64,000 bases of DNA from Perognathus longimembris pacificus (lineage: Eukaryota; Chordata; Mammalia; Rodentia; Heteromyidae): contig NC_063163.1 in NCBI RefSeq assembly GCF_023159225.1, positions 109,275,885 to 109,339,884 on the forward strand, in the 5' to 3' direction. Positions 49,064 through 61,219 of this stretch are shown one piece after another. A model generated the notes under the pieces. That model was given only the letters and a program-made list of their open reading frames with translations, was not told the origin of the DNA and made no database searches. The number at the start of each line of letters is the position of its first letter. The first letter of the stretch is position 1. Both the position numbers and the translations under genes were made by a program.

Positions 49064-50649
49064 TTTGGTTTGCCATCTTTTGTGAGGTATTTTTACAGTA
49101 ATGATCATAAGGAATATTTGTAGTTTCTTTAATCTCCTGTGATGAATTTACTTTGGTAATAGTGACTTCATTGACTAAAGAAGGATGTGCTTCCTACTGT
49201 ATTGCATTACTCTGGAAGTGTTTATAAAGCATTTCATCATGTTTTTCTTTGAGTACAAGGTGGGATTTGCCAGTGAACTTACAATTACTTTGACATATAA
49301 AGTTAAAAAAAAGTTTTTGCTTCATCTAGATGAAGGTATGAGAAAAAAAGGAACAAAGAAAAGGTTGAGTATATCAAGTCGAGTCTAGATGACTACAAAA
49401 ATGGTCTACAGAAGGTATGTGCTTAATTTGTCTCATACTGTGCTTCTGATTATCCTCATGCATACTTAGTAGAGAACACATGAGAAGTAGTGGAGGAATT
49501 GCTCATTGTCATTTTGTTTGAAGCTCCTAGGGATCATAAACAGTCATGATAGCATACACTGAGACTTTAAGAGCTGATTGAAAACTGAAATTTTTTATCT
49601 GCATCTACAGTGGCTCCTTCTATGCTTTGCCAGTGGTTTAACAGTCCTTGAATCCTAATCTCCTCAAGAGGCTTGCTGTATTTGTGTTTGTTTGTATGTT
49701 ATATTTGCCATTTTTTTCTTGAGATAACAGCTGTTAAATGTATGCATTAAAATTATGCTTTTGTTTTGTTCTCATTGACATCATGAGTGATTTTCTCTTG
49801 TGGTTTTCTATATGCTTAGTGAAAATAGAACTCAGCTTGTGTAGTTAGGATTCTTGTACATTGTTATTAATATAGATCATATTAAACATTTTTTAGTTTC
49901 TAGAAAAGAAGTTGTTTTTTAGTAACTATATGTTGCATCTCCTAGCCACTACTTTCTTGAGAAAACACATGTTTATCTATCTATTCATGCCACTGTGTCT
50001 AATTTCGACATGACAACTTAATTTCAATTTTTAGCTGATATTTATTCTGTCAGAACAAATAGTTATAAACTCTTTTTATGAGTTTTGGTGGCATTCAGCA
50101 CTGGGGATCAGAAAAATACAGGAGTGTGACAAAATGCTAAGCAGCTTTTGTACAAAATATTCTAGTGCTAATTATTAGTAAAGTGATGGCTGTAATGATT
50201 CATCTTTCACAGACATTTTAGTCTACAAACAACGTTGCTTGTCTTGCAAAGCTGGTCAGTTGGGCCTTTTAAAAACATTGCTATAATTTCAATTGATGCT
50301 CAGTTCCATTAGTTGTTATACTCTACCCATTGTCTTTGCTCTGTTAGGATTTATTGAAGCATACTGTGACTAATTTAGGAAACACAATTAGTAACACAAA
50401 ATAATAAATCCAGAGGCCTTGAATGTTTTGATTTTATTAATTCTTAGCTACAAGACTAGACTCAAGGTTCTTCAGTGTTAAGTAGAGACAGTGATACTTT
50501 TTAGAATTCTTATGATTGAAGGAGAGGATGAATATAAAGGCTCCTGGTGTATTACTTTTTAATAACATCAGTGATACTGACTATGATGATGACACCTTCT
50601 AATACTTCTAATACTTCTGTTTTTATTACTTATTTACTTATTTAATTTG
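49064..50649. other. Gene-free stretch
   Basis: AT-rich; no repeat or gene recognised. Confidence 0.6.
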
Positions 50650-50683
50650 TGTGCATGCATGTGTGTGTGTGTGTGCATGTGCA
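50650..50683. repeat. (TG)n with GCATG units
   Basis: Short TG run flanked by GCATGCATG and GCATGTGCAC. Confidence 0.85.
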
Positions 50684-50905
50684 CATATTCTGGTACTGGG
50701 CTTTGAGAACCTCATGTTCTCACTCAGCTATTTCTGCTCATAGCTGACACTCTACTACGTGAACCATGCCTCCAGTCCAGGTTTTATGGTGGATAATTGG
50801 AGATAAGACTCAGATTTTCTGCTCATGTTGCCTTTGAATTTTGATCCTCAGATATCAGCTCTTTGAGTAATTAAGATTATAAGATGGAGCCATTCACACC
50901 TGGCT
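50684..50905 (-). mobile_element. Diverged B4-like SINE
   Basis: Reverse copy beginning after a (TG)n/GCATG tract; TTGGAGATAAGACTCAG and a degraded B1-like end. Confidence 0.7.
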
Positions 50906-53900
50906 TAATATTGCTCTTATTATGTTTTTTAGGTTTCAAGTTTCCCAAAGGCAGGACCTTCATTTTTACACAGAGCTATCTAAAGTATTTCTATCATAAT
51001 GCCATTCATCAAGACATTGTTTTTGTTGATTTATTTCCTTTCATGATCAATGAGTTTGTAAATTTTTATATGGACAAAGGCCAGTCATGCCAACATTATT
51101 TCTTTGTTACACTGCTGATTCAACTATCTTGTTTCTGCTAATCCAGTTGAGAATATTCCAATGTGTTCTCTCCTTTTGAACACACTTTAATTCAAAATGA
51201 AGGAAAGACTATTGCGAGTTCAATTAACTTGGCCTAACACAACCCTTGAGCTTAATTTTTGGATTAACATTAGCACTTTTGCCATTTCATTCTTTCTTTG
51301 GCTCCTTCTGCTATGTATGATTTCAAGAGGAGAATTCCCTTTGGACTTTTGGCTGAAGGCATTTGTCAGTTCCAATTTATTATTTCCTCGATATTCTCTC
51401 ACTGTAGAGCATCTGTCCCCATGCACACAGCTTTGGAAGAGAATGTACATCTTTGTAAAAGCAAGATAAATATGGTGGCTGACTATATATGTTTAGGAAA
51501 ATAAAAATACAAGAGGGCTATTTTAAAGTTTTCAAAATCTTCCATCGCTCCATCTTACGTATGCTGCTAATTGAATTTCCAGCAGGTGTACTGCTTATGT
51601 CATATCATTGTGAAACAGCATCAGCAAAGGATGGCATCTGCTCTGCAGCTGTTTTATTTAACATTGCCTGCCTATCATGTCATCTGAATAGAAATTGTAT
51701 TCGTAAACTGGAAAGTCACGTATCTTCAAATACATAAACACTGGAACTCTATGTAATGGAAAATAAACAAAACTAGCTAAGGCAGTGTCTTAATAATTTA
51801 ATTTATAACATGTGTCTCTGGGTAAACTTTGCTTGTACTTTTGCTTTTGAAAATATTCAAGATTTCCAGTGGCTTCTATTTAAATGTGTCACCAGTTAAA
51901 GGCTCACATTTAAGATGCTATTCAATGTCATGGTAATCCTGTTAAAATCTTGAAGCATAAAGCACATTATTGTAGTCTGTGATGTGTCCTTGACTGAAGC
52001 ATGGTAGTGTGGAGAACAATTAGAATCAGAAGTGTAATCACTTGGTTTTACTTGGAGAGAGTTGATTAGGTTATGAAAGTGTAGTCGTTTTTATTGGTCT
52101 TAGTCTTACAGAGGAGTTTATACAGATATCATCACCCCCTCACCAGGTGAGGACATTAACCATAAATGCCATGTGCCACACACAAAGGAAGCTTTTCATG
52201 TCAAATCTGTTGATGCCTGAGTCTTAAACTTTCAGGTTTCCAGATGGTAAGAAATAAATTTCTATTGTTTATAACTTTCCTAGCTGATGGTATTTTATCA
52301 CAACAGCCCAAGCAGATCTGAATAGCTTTTAACGTACAGAAATGAACTGTTCTCTCTTATAAGTGGCAACTAAGAAAAAGTTTCATGGAGTTAGCAACAG
52401 GAGAGCATAGAAATAAAGTTTTATTTGGCATAATGTTTCTATCCCAAGAATAAAATCGTTACACCTTGAGCTCCACTAAGAAATAATTTATCCTTCCAAT
52501 AATTTTATTTTAAAATGCAAGCTTGCCCTGTAGGAAAATGTCTCAGAAAATTGCACAAAAATGGCTGAAAATATCTTGGCTTTTTTAGCAACTAAAGTAC
52601 TTGGCAAGTATTTCTAAAGAACACACGAAAGCAGTTTTGTATAACCAAAATTTAAAGGCTGTATGCAGCCCAGGCCGGGGTGCTGTGGGATTCAGAACAT
52701 CCTTGGAGTGAAAGATTCTCACTGACTGCCCATCCAGAGCTAGGAATTCATCTCTCTCTGGGAGAAGTCACTTGTCAAGCTTCTCCTACCCAGAGTAGAA
52801 ACAGTCAGGTAAAGGCTAGACTCAGAAAATGCCACTTGATTATCTTATTCAGCACATAGTAGCCACAATTGCACAATGTTACTGTAGATTGTGAATTATA
52901 ATTAATTAACTCACTTGTTAATGCATTTACATTTTTTCACTTCAAAAATTAATTTAGTGGCTAAGTCAGGAAAATAATTCTTTTTTTTTTTTTTTGGCTC
53001 TGCCTTTAGGTCAGTCAACATCTCTTGGACTGTTTCCTCATCTGAAAATAAAATCAAATAATACATGAGATCTTTTTTCATATTTCTTTATGCAATTTTC
53101 TGAATTCTTTAATATGCTTAACAAGAATCCCCAGGAAAGACTTGCTGTGAATAAAACATTATATGAAGAAGGAGGCTATATAAATGCAAAGTAATAAGAA
53201 TATAAATGCAAAACAATAATTATCCCTGAGTTCTGGCATTTTACTACCAGTGGTGACATTGGTAGGAAGGTGATTCACAGAAGCACTAGGGCCCTGATTA
53301 AGGCAATAATGAGAGTGACTTAGAAGAAACAGAGCTAAGTAAACACAGCATGAAGAAGCAATAACTAAATGCTGGCAGGCTATTTAAAACTTAAAGCTAC
53401 AAGGGAAGAATGAGTATGATTTCCAAGAATGGGGTCCATAGCAGGATAAAATAAGCATGTTTAGAAGGAAAGGTAGGCTAAATATGATCAAATTTCTACA
53501 ATATAAAACCTTAAATTCTGGAGAGCTCAGAATTCTGCAATTGTTTTTTTTCATAGAACTTTGGGGAACTTGCAAAATTTCATAATGCAATTTGTCCTCA
53601 ATAGGATTGTCCATGACACGTAACAATATACCTCTTTACTTATATCATCAGCATAGAAGGCATCTCTAATTAGGGCTCCTAAGCTCTAGATTGTAAGGCT
53701 CCGCTTGAGACTATAGTCTTAGAGCTGATCCTTTTCTACTCTCAGGCTCTCACAGTAACCCAGCTGCTCTGGTTCTTTCTTTGGTTATTGGCTTCCCTTT
53801 TCCCTGTAATCCAGAAATATGGCTTTAGTTTTTGAGTTTCAGAACCATCACAGGTGAGACTGTGGCGAGAGAGAGATGGAGAAATGGAGAGGAAGCCGCT

Positions 53901-54299
53901 GTGAGTTCACCCATTAATTCTCCCAGAATTACATCCAGAAATTTTATGAATGAAAGGAAGCTCAAGGAACTAGCAAATCTCATATACACATTTCTCCCAA
54001 GACAAATTAATATTTTTTAAGGAATCTTGTTGCATTTAAGAAAAGATGATCAAAATTATTAAGTTGGTTGAACTTTTCCCTAATCTCATTTTAGACTCCC
54101 TGCTATAAAAAGTGGTCAGCAATCATATATATCTCTTCCTCTCCAATAATATCATTCTTGTATTTTAATAATTTAACTAGAAATTATCCTGAAATGGACT
54201 AATTGTATGTTGGTGACTGGTGTGTTATTTTTCTCTTCTTTGTTTTTCAGTTTTAATTTTTCTCGGTTTCAGTGGGCATCTTTAATAATTTTTCCTGTA
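50906..54299. other. Gene-free stretch
   Basis: Apart from the old repeat at 52090-52325 and a T15 run at 52981, nothing recognised. Frames at 50884-51504 overlap in several phases and lack coding character. Confidence 0.55.
52090..52325 (+). repeat. Ancient interspersed repeat fragment
   Basis: AAGAAATAAATTTCTATTG and GGTATTTTATCACAACAGCCC resemble the end of another old mammalian interspersed repeat. The family is not assigned; recalled similarity only. Confidence 0.4.
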
Positions 54300-54570
54300 T
54301 ATATTAGTGATAATGGGATTTGAACTCAGGGACCTCTTGAGCCATGCATGAGACCTTTGTTTATTTTTTTTTCAAGTACTAGTTTTTGGACTGAGATCCT
54401 CCAACTTTAGTTCTGAAATGGCTGGGAATACAGGTGTGGGTCATCACAGAAGGCTTTGTTGTTGATATGGGATGTTAGTAACTTTTTGCCTAGGCTTGCT
54501 TCAAACTATAATCCTGACACCTGCCCCCTAAGTAGCTCTGATTATAGATGTGGGGCACAATGCCAGCATG
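54300..54570 (-). mobile_element. Degenerate B4/B1-like SINEs
   Basis: GGGATTTGAACTCAGGGACC followed by two B1-like endings (GGCTGGGAATACAGGTG and GTAGCTCTGATTATAG), suggesting two old copies. Confidence 0.45.
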
Positions 54571-55188
54571 ATTTTCTAAACTATAAAAATTATTTAAGTC
54601 ATCCCTAATCTGACTGTTTTACTTGTCATCCCAGTTGTATTTTTGTCTCTGAATTTGCTGAGATTCACATGTTTTCCACATCACTAATTTGACTTTTAGA
54701 AGTGCCCATTTCTTTTCTTTCTAAATAATTTTATTTCTAACTAATTAGATGGGAAATAATATTGTTTTCTTTCCTCAGCCTTTCCCCTTTGCTCATAACT
54801 TGTCTTGTTATTTCCACATCATTACCTTTCTTCTTTTGTGATATATTTTAAATTCATATTTTGAGAATTATCTAAATGAAGCAGTTGACAAAATCATATT
54901 CCTCTTGTTTGAATTGTATTTTCTTCCAGATTGATTCCTCATTTGTCTTTGGACTCTTATTTTATTTTGATTTATTAGTTCTTGTTGCCTCTGCTCATAT
55001 GTAATTGCCCTGCCATTTATATTTATTTTGCTGTTCTAAATCTGGCTGCTTTATCTCTGAATCATCTATTTCCTCTGATAAAATTATAGGCAGATTCTCC
55101 TTGACATCATTCCCATCTGAAATGTGATGCATTTATCACCCTCTTTTTCAGCAGTAGGAAAAGGTTGAGTGATGTTTTCCAAACATTG

Positions 55189-55190
<2 letters not shown>

Positions 55191-55238
<48 letters not shown>
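55191..55238. repeat. (GT)n microsatellite
   Basis: About 21 GT units then GTATGTGT. Confidence 0.97.
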
Positions 55239-55665
55239 TATGTCAGTGGGAAGAGGAAGGGTTGAGTGGTCCTGAAGATTTGATGTGTGACCTTTCCCCT
55301 GACATCTTTATAAGGGTCATTCCACACAGATCTTGTAAGTGAAACACACAGGTAACAGGACTGAGACCTGACTCTAGTATTAGTTATCACTTTTTCTACT
55401 GAGATTTGAATAGGCATGAGTTTCAGCTTTTCAGAAGATTGCCTAATTTACTTGTTTATTGTGTTATATTTTCTGTGTTGGATTGTCTCTATGAATTGGA
55501 TTAAATTGATGAAAACTCAGAGTCCCGTAGATTAAAATCATTTGGTTAAGAAGTGGGAGTGGTTAAATGCAATATATTCCAATTATACTATTTCTTACAT
55601 TATTTCTTCTTTTTCCTTATGCAATTGCTCTACATATACACACAGAGATTTACAATAGTTTACTG

Positions 55666-55685
55666 AAGTTCTATAATTGTAATTT
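55666..55685. repeat. Target-site duplication, left copy (L1)
   Basis: Twenty bases immediately left of the L1 A-tail match 63181-63200 with one mismatch (T at 55670 versus C at 63185); the last 15 bases (55671-55685, CTATAATTGTAATTT) are identical. The T-rich end merges with the element's own T run, so the exact inner edge is uncertain by a few bases. Confidence 0.9.
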
Positions 55686-55693
55686 TTTTTTTT

Positions 55694-56202
55694 CTTTCTC
55701 AAATTTTTATTATCAAACTGACGTACAGAGTGGTTACAGTATCATACGTTGGGCATTGGATACATTTCTTGTACTGTTTGTTGCCTTGTCCCTCATGCCT
55801 CCCTCCCTCCCCCCCTTTCCCTCCCCCCCCAGGTGTTCAGTTCACTTACGCCAAAGAGTTTTGCAAGTATTGCTTTTGTAGTTATTTCTCTTTTTTTACC
55901 CTGTGTCTCTCGAATATGGTATTCCCTTTGAATTTCCTACTTCCAATACCAGTAAACACGGTTTCCAATATACTCAGATAAGATTACAGAGATTCTGTAG
56001 GTACAAACATAGGAAGGTGATACAAAACATCATCAATAATAGAAACTACACATACACATAGGACGTTGAAAGTAGTTACAACTGTGATATATCACTTGTT
56101 TCCATAACATGGAGTTCATTTCGCTTAGCATCATCTTATGTGTTTCTAAGGGTATAGCTATTGGGCCTTGTGATGCTCTGCTATGGCTTGCCTAAACCTG
56201 TA
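55694..56202 (-). other. L1 3' UTR with polypurine (G-rich) tract
   Basis: Follows the ORF2 stop. The plus strand at 55799-55832 is C- and T-only, i.e. repeated G runs on the L1 sense strand, the conserved polypurine tract of L1 3' UTRs, able in principle to form a G-quadruplex. The AATAAA-type signal is at 55706-55711 on the minus strand. The same tract recurs in the truncated L1 copies near 13115, 25690, 33000 and 44310, tying them to this family. Confidence 0.85.
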
Positions 56203-59200
56203 CTAATTATTCCCAATAAGGGAGGCCATAGAGTCCACGTTTCTTTGGGTCTGGCTCACTTCACTTAGTATAACTTTTTCCAAGTCCTTCCATTTCCTTA
56301 CAAATGGAACAATGTCATTCTTTCTGATAGAGGCATAAAATTCCATTGTGTAAATGTACCACATTTTCCTGATCCATTCATCTATGGAGGGGCATCTGGG
56401 TTGGTTCCAGCTTCTCGCTATGACAAATTGTGCTGCGATGAACATTGTTGTGCTGGTGGCATTACTGTGATTTTGTTTGTGGGCTTTTGGATAGATACCC
56501 AACAGTGGGGCTGCTGGGTCATAGGGGAGTTCTATATTGAGCCTTCTGAGGAATCTCCATACTGCTTGCCAGAGTGGCTGAACCAGTTTACATTCCCACC
56601 AACAATGAAGTAGGGTTTCCTTTTGGCCACATCCCCTCCAACAATTGTTATTATTAGTTTTCTTGATATATGACATTCTTGCTGGGGTGAGATGGAATCT
56701 CAATGTTGTTTTGATTTGCATTTCCTTTATGGCCAGTGATGTAGAGCATTTTTTCATATGTCTATTGGCCATTCTCATTTCCTCATCAGAGAAGTTTCTT
56801 TGTAAGTCTTTAGCCCACTTGATGAGGGGGCTATTGGTTCTTTGCAGTTTTGTTTTGGAAGAAGGTAATTTTTTTAGTTCTGCATATATTTTAGAGATGA
56901 GGCCTTTGTCTGTTGAATGTCCGGTAAAGATCTTCTCCCAGTCTGTGGGCTTTCTGTTTATCTTGAGAGCTATGTCCTTTGCCGTGCAGAAGCTCTGGAG
57001 TTTGATGCAGTCCCATTTGTCCAACCTTTCTTTGATTTGTAGCCTTTCAGGGTCTTTGTTAAGGAAGTTCTGTCCTGTGCCAAGGAGCCCAAGTGTTTCT
57101 CCTACTCCTTCCTTTAGTGTTTTCAGGGTGCCTGTTTTGATTTCAAGGTCTTTAATCCATTTGGAATTGATTTTGGTGCAGGGTGATATATAAGGATCTA
57201 GTTTTAGTTTGTTGCATGTGTTGAGCCAGTTTTGCCAGCACCACTTGTTAAAGAGGCTATCTTTCTTCCATACTATTGTTTTAGCTCCTTTATCAAAGAT
57301 TAAGTAGGCATAGTTCTGTGGGTTTAATTCTGGGTCTTCAATTCTGTTCCATTGGTCTTCAGGCCTGTTCCGGTGCCAATACCAAGCTGTTTTTATTACT
57401 ATAGCTTTATAATACAGCTTGAAGTTGGGTATTGTAATTCCTCCAGCACTGTTCTTTCTGCTTAGGAGTGTTTTTGCTATTCTAGGTCTTTTATTGTTCC
57501 ATATGAATTTCTGGATTGCTTCCTCTATTTCATTAAAGAATGGTGTTGGGATATTAATGGGTATTGCATTGAATTTGTAGATAGCCTTTGGCAATATTGC
57601 CATTTTGATTATATTAATCCTCCCAATCCAGGAGCATGGGAGTTTTTTCCATTTTCTTAGTTCTGACTTAATTTCATTTTTCAAGCTTTTAAAGTTCTCT
57701 TCAAAGAGGTCTTTCACTTCTTTGGTTAAGGTTATTCCTAGGTATTTTATGTTTTTGGGGGCTATTGCAAAAGGAGTTGCTTTCCTGATTTCAGCCTCGG
57801 TCTTCGGGTTGTTAGCATAGAGAAAGGCCGTTGATTTTTGAAGGTTTATTTTATATCCTGCAACTTTGCCAAAGTTTTGGATCAGCTCTAGTAGCTTGGG
57901 GGTAGAGTCTATGGGATTCTTTAGGTATAGGATCATGTCATCTGCGAAGAGAGAAAGTTTAACTTCATCTTTTCCTATTTGGATCCCCTTTATATTCTCT
58001 TCTTGCCTAATTGCTCTGGCTAGGAATTCTAGTACTATGTTGAAGAGCAGGGGAGAGAGTGGACATCCCTGCCTTGTTCCTGATTTTAAAGGGAATGGCT
58101 TTAGTTTTTCACCATTTAGAGTTATGCTTGCTGTTGGTTTGTCATAAACTGCCTTGATTATATTCAGGAATGTTCCCTGGAATCCCAGTTTTTCCAGGGC
58201 TTTTAGCATAAATGGGTGCTGGATTTTATCGAACGCTTTTTCCGCATCCAGCGATAAAACCATGTGGTTCTTTACCTTGCTCCGGTTGATGTGGTGGATT
58301 ACATTAATTGACTTGCGTATATTAAACCAGCTTTGCATTCCTGGGATGAATCCAGTTTGATCGTGGTGTATGATTTTTTTGATGACCTGTTGAAGTCGAT
58401 TGGCCAGAATTTTGTTGAGAATTTTTGCATCTATGTTCATCAGGGAGATTGGTCTGTAGTCCTCTTTCCGTGAAGAGTCTCTGCCTGGTTTTGGGATGAG
58501 GGTTATACTGGCTTCATAAAATGAGTCTGGCAGTGAACGTTCTCTTTCAATTTCATTGAAGAGTTTGAGAAATATTGGAGTGAGTTCTGTTTTGAAGGCC
58601 TTGTAGAATTCTGCGGTGAATCCATCTGGACCTGGGCTTTTCTTGGATGGGAGATCATTTATTGCTGTTTCTATTTCAATACTGGATATGGGTCTGTTTA
58701 GAAGGTTTAAGTCTTCATAGTTGAGTTTGGGGGTATCAATTTTTTCTAGGAAATCATCCATTTCTTCCAAGTTCTCGAATTTGTTGGCATAAAGGTTTGC
58801 AAAATAGTCCCTTATTATTTTCTGAATTTCGGTTATTTCTGTGGTGATGCTACCTGTTTCATCTCTTATCTTGTTTATTTGAGTGTGCTGCCTTCGTTCT
58901 TTGGTCAGGTTTGCCAGGGGTCTGTCTATCTTGTTGATTTTTTCAAAGAACCAACTCTTTGTTTTGTTGATTCTTTCGATGGTTTTTTTCGTCTCTAATT
59001 GATTTAATTCTGATTTGATTTTAATTATTTGCTTCCGTCTATTGACTTGGGGTTTGGCTTGCTGTTCTCTCTCCAGAAAATTAAGGTGCTTCCTTAAATT
59101 ACTGAGTTGCTGTTTCTCCAGTTTGTTGATGTATGCACTCAGAGATATAAATTTTCCTCTGAGTACTGCCTTTGCTGTGTCCCAAAGGAGCTGGTACTTT

Positions 59201-60045
59201 GTGCCCTCAACTTGGTTGAAGTCCATAAACATTTGAATTTCTGTTTTAATTTCTTCAATGATCCACTGATGGTTCAGCAGTGTGTTCTTTAGTCTCCATG
59301 AATTGTGGGATTTTCTGTGGTGGCTGAATGAGTTGAGCTCTAATTTTATTCCATTGTGGTCTGAAAGAATGCAGGGAATGATTTTGATACTTCTGAATTT
59401 GTACAGATTTTCTTTGTGCCCTATGATGTGATCTATTTTGGAGAATGTTCCGTGTGCTGCCGAAAAGAATGTGTATTTTGTCCTTGCTGGGTGGAATATT
59501 CTGTAGATGTCGATTAAGTCTAGTTGATCTATGCAATTGTTTAGTTCTGTGGTTTCTTTGTTCAGTTTTTGGCGTGTTGATCTGTCCAGAGGTGATAGTG
59601 GAGTGTTAAAGTCCCCCACTATCATTGTGTTTGGGTCTATGAATGTTTTTAGAGCCAGTAGTGTTTGTTTGATGAAGTTGGGTGCTCCTGTATTTGGCGT
59701 GTAGATATTTAGGATGGTTATTTCTTCCTGTTGGAGAGATCCTTTTACTAGTATGTAGTAACCTTCTTTGTCTCTTCTTACCTTTTTTAATTTGAAGTCA
59801 ATTTTGTCTGATACTAGGATTGCAACTCCAGCCTGCTTATGGGGGCCATTTGCTTGATAGATTTGTTTCCAGCCTTTCACTTTTAGAAGATGTTTACTTT
59901 TGCTGGATAGATGTGTCTCTTGAAGGCAGCAGAAAGATGGATCTTGATTTTTGATCCAAGTTATGAGCCTATGTCGTTTGATTGGAGAATTAAGTCCATT
60001 AATGTTGACAGTTAGGATTGAGAGGTGATCGTTTGTTCCTTTCAT
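56203..60045 (-). CDS. L1-ORF2: Intact LINE-1 ORF2p (endonuclease / reverse transcriptase)
   Basis: Open frame of 1280 codons with no stop or frameshift. I place the start at the ATG at 60045; the frame is open a little further upstream, but only to a GTG. With this start the catalytic residues fall at the human ORF2p numbers. In the endonuclease: N14, E43 (in QETHL), Y115, D145 and N147 (in GDFN), D205, and D229/H230 (in LSDH). In the reverse transcriptase: D600 (in [10 protein letters not shown]) and FADD with D702/D703. The C-terminus has the cysteine/histidine motif C1135-X3-C1139-X7-H1147-X4-C1152. Human ORF2p is 1275 aa, so the length is normal. By family knowledge it nicks target DNA at TT/AAAA-like sites and copies L1 or SINE RNA in place (target-primed reverse transcription), mostly in cis with its own RNA. 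It lies 52 nt downstream of ORF1, so it is probably translated by reinitiation. Retrotransposition competence is inferred, not shown. Confidence 0.97.
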   Translation of the reverse strand: MKGTNDHLSILTVNINGLNSPIKRHRLITWIKNQDPSFCCLQETHLSSKSKHLLKVKGWKQIYQANGPHKQAGVAILVSDKIDFKLKKVRRDKEGYYILVKGSLQQEEITILNIYTPNTGAPNFIKQTLLALKTFIDPNTMIVGDFNTPLSPLDRSTRQKLNKETTELNNCIDQLDLIDIYRIFHPARTKYTFFSAAHGTFSKIDHIIGHKENLYKFRSIKIIPCILSDHNGIKLELNSFSHHRKSHNSWRLKNTLLNHQWIIEEIKTEIQMFMDFNQVEGTKYQLLWDTAKAVLRGKFISLSAYINKLEKQQLSNLRKHLNFLEREQQAKPQVNRRKQIIKIKSELNQLETKKTIERINKTKSWFFEKINKIDRPLANLTKERRQHTQINKIRDETGSITTEITEIQKIIRDYFANLYANKFENLEEMDDFLEKIDTPKLNYEDLNLLNRPISSIEIETAINDLPSKKSPGPDGFTAEFYKAFKTELTPIFLKLFNEIERERSLPDSFYEASITLIPKPGRDSSRKEDYRPISLMNIDAKILNKILANRLQQVIKKIIHHDQTGFIPGMQSWFNIRKSINVIHHINRSKVKNHMVLSLDAEKAFDKIQHPFMLKALEKLGFQGTFLNIIKAVYDKPTASITLNGEKLKPFPLKSGTRQGCPLSPLLFNIVLEFLARAIRQEENIKGIQIGKDEVKLSLFADDMILYLKNPIDSTPKLLELIQNFGKVAGYKINLQKSTAFLYANNPKTEAEIRKATPFAIAPKNIKYLGITLTKEVKDLFEENFKSLKNEIKSELRKWKKLPCSWIGRINIIKMAILPKAIYKFNAIPINIPTPFFNEIEEAIQKFIWNNKRPRIAKTLLSRKNSAGGITIPNFKLYYKAIVIKTAWYWHRNRPEDQWNRIEDPELNPQNYAYLIFDKGAKTIVWKKDSLFNKWCWQNWLNTCNKLKLDPYISPCTKINSKWIKDLEIKTGTLKTLKEGVGETLGLLGTGQNFLNKDPERLQIKERLDKWDCIKLQSFCTAKDIALKINRKPTDWEKIFTGHSTDKGLISKIYAELKKLPSSKTKLQRTNSPLIKWAKDLQRNFSDEEMRMANRHMKKCSTSLAIKEMQIKTTLRFHLTPARMSYIKKTNNNNCWRGCGQKETLLHCWWECKLVQPLWQAVWRFLRRLNIELPYDPAAPLLGIYPKAHKQNHSNATSTTMFIAAQFVIARSWNQPRCPSIDEWIRKMWYIYTMEFYASIRKNDIVPFVRKWKDLEKVILSEVSQTQRNVDSMASLIGNN

Positions 60046-60097
60046 TATCACTGTCTTGTTTAAAGCTGTGTCTTCCCATTTCTTGATCTAGTGTTTA

Positions 60098-61219
60098 CTA
60101 ATTAGGGTTCATTTCTCTGTCTGTGTTGGGATCTTGATTATTTTCCCTGTATAGTACATCTTTAAGGATTTTGTGTAAAGCTGGTTTGGTGGAGATATAT
60201 TGTTTCAGTTTTTCCTTATTGTGGAAGACTTTTATTTGACCTTCGGCTATGAAGGAGAGTTTGGCGGGGTACAGAATTCTTGGTTGGTAGTTATTTTTAT
60301 TTAGGGTTTGGTATACTTCATTCCAGGCTCTCCTTGCTTTCATGGTCTCTGCTGAGAAGTCTGGGGTAATTCTGATTGCTTTTCCTTTATATGTGATTGT
60401 TTTCTTTGCCCTAACAGCTTTGAGTATTTTTTCCTTGCACTCTGCTGAAGCTGTTTTGATCACAATGTGTCGGTGGGAAGTCCTATTCTGGTCTGGTCGA
60501 TTTGGGGTTCTAAATGCTTCTTGTATCTGTATAGGCCTTTCCTTCTGGATGTTTGGGAAGTTCTCAGCTAATATTCTGTTAAATAGGTTGCCTATCCCAT
60601 TAACCTCTTTCTCCAAGTTTTCCTCAATACCTATTATCCTTAAATTGGGCTTCCTGATTGTGTCTTGAATCTCCTGTAGCGATCTGTTTTGTTGCTTGGA
60701 CTGGATTTGTATTGATTTTTTATCTTTCTCCATAGAATCTAAGGAATCTTCAGCTCCTGAGATTCGATCCTCTGCTTCAGTTAGTCGGGACTGTAGGCTA
60801 GCTACTTGATTTCGAATCTCTTTTCCTTCTGACTGGTCTTTCCTGATGATTTCCATGTCATTTCTTAGGTCCTGTATGGACTTCTTTACTTCATTAACTT
60901 CATTACTTTGGTTTTGAGTGTTGTCTCTCAAATCTTTAAGTTGGGTAGCTATCTTTTCATTTGACTCTTGAAGCTCACTTATCTTTCTATTTGTGGATGC
61001 CATGAAATTCTCCATTAATTTTTGCTTTGCCTCCTCACGCTCTAACATAATTGACTGAAGAGATTCAAACTTTTCATTTATCATGTTTATCAGTAAACTT
61101 TGTAGAGCATTTTGGGGGTTTTCTTCTATGTTTTTGATTGACTGCTCTGCTTCCTGCTTGTTTTGGGTGGGGGATAAGACTTCATTATTTGCCATCTTTC
61201 TTGTGTTTCTTCTGCCCAT
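60098..61219 (-). CDS. L1-ORF1: Intact LINE-1 ORF1p (RNA-binding nucleic-acid chaperone)
   Basis: Open frame of 373 codons ending in TAG. The frame extends 13 codons further upstream only to a GTG; the ATG at 61219 gives an N-terminus beginning MGRRNTRK, close in character to the basic start of human ORF1p, so I use it. Order of domains: basic N-terminus (1-10); a long heptad-rich coiled coil (about 45-185, rich in L, I, K, E and Q) that should trimerise; an RRM-like domain (about 189-285, starting near RKPNLRIIGIEE); and a C-terminal domain (about 286-355) with ARRAWNEVY and YPAKLSF. Human ORF1p is 338 aa and mouse proteins are somewhat longer, so 373 aa is within range and the extra length is in the coiled coil. 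Family role: coats L1 RNA to form the ribonucleoprotein needed for retrotransposition. Upstream of ORF2 on the same transcript. Confidence 0.95.
   Translation of the reverse strand: MGRRNTRKMANNEVLSPTQNKQEAEQSIKNIEENPQNALQSLLINMINEKFESLQSIMLEREEAKQKLMENFMASTNRKISELQESNEKIATQLKDLRDNTQNQSNEVNEVKKSIQDLRNDMEIIRKDQSEGKEIRNQVASLQSRLTEAEDRISGAEDSLDSMEKDKKSIQIQSKQQNRSLQEIQDTIRKPNLRIIGIEENLEKEVNGIGNLFNRILAENFPNIQKERPIQIQEAFRTPNRPDQNRTSHRHIVIKTASAECKEKILKAVRAKKTITYKGKAIRITPDFSAETMKARRAWNEVYQTLNKNNYQPRILYPAKLSFIAEGQIKVFHNKEKLKQYISTKPALHKILKDVLYRENNQDPNTDREMNPN

Noticed and set aside
55567..55981. Overlapping 104-, 83- and 60-codon frames
   Set aside because: They cross the L1 insertion edge and its C-rich tract in three phases.
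56401..59536. Many 60-182-codon frames inside the L1, plus strand and alternate minus-strand phase
   Set aside because: They are shadows of ORF2, which explains the region completely.
60052..60057. Slightly longer ORF2 and ORF1 starts (open to 60051 and 61258)
   Set aside because: The upstream codons are GTG, not ATG. The ATGs at 60045 and 61219 give family-typical N-termini and human-matching residue numbers.
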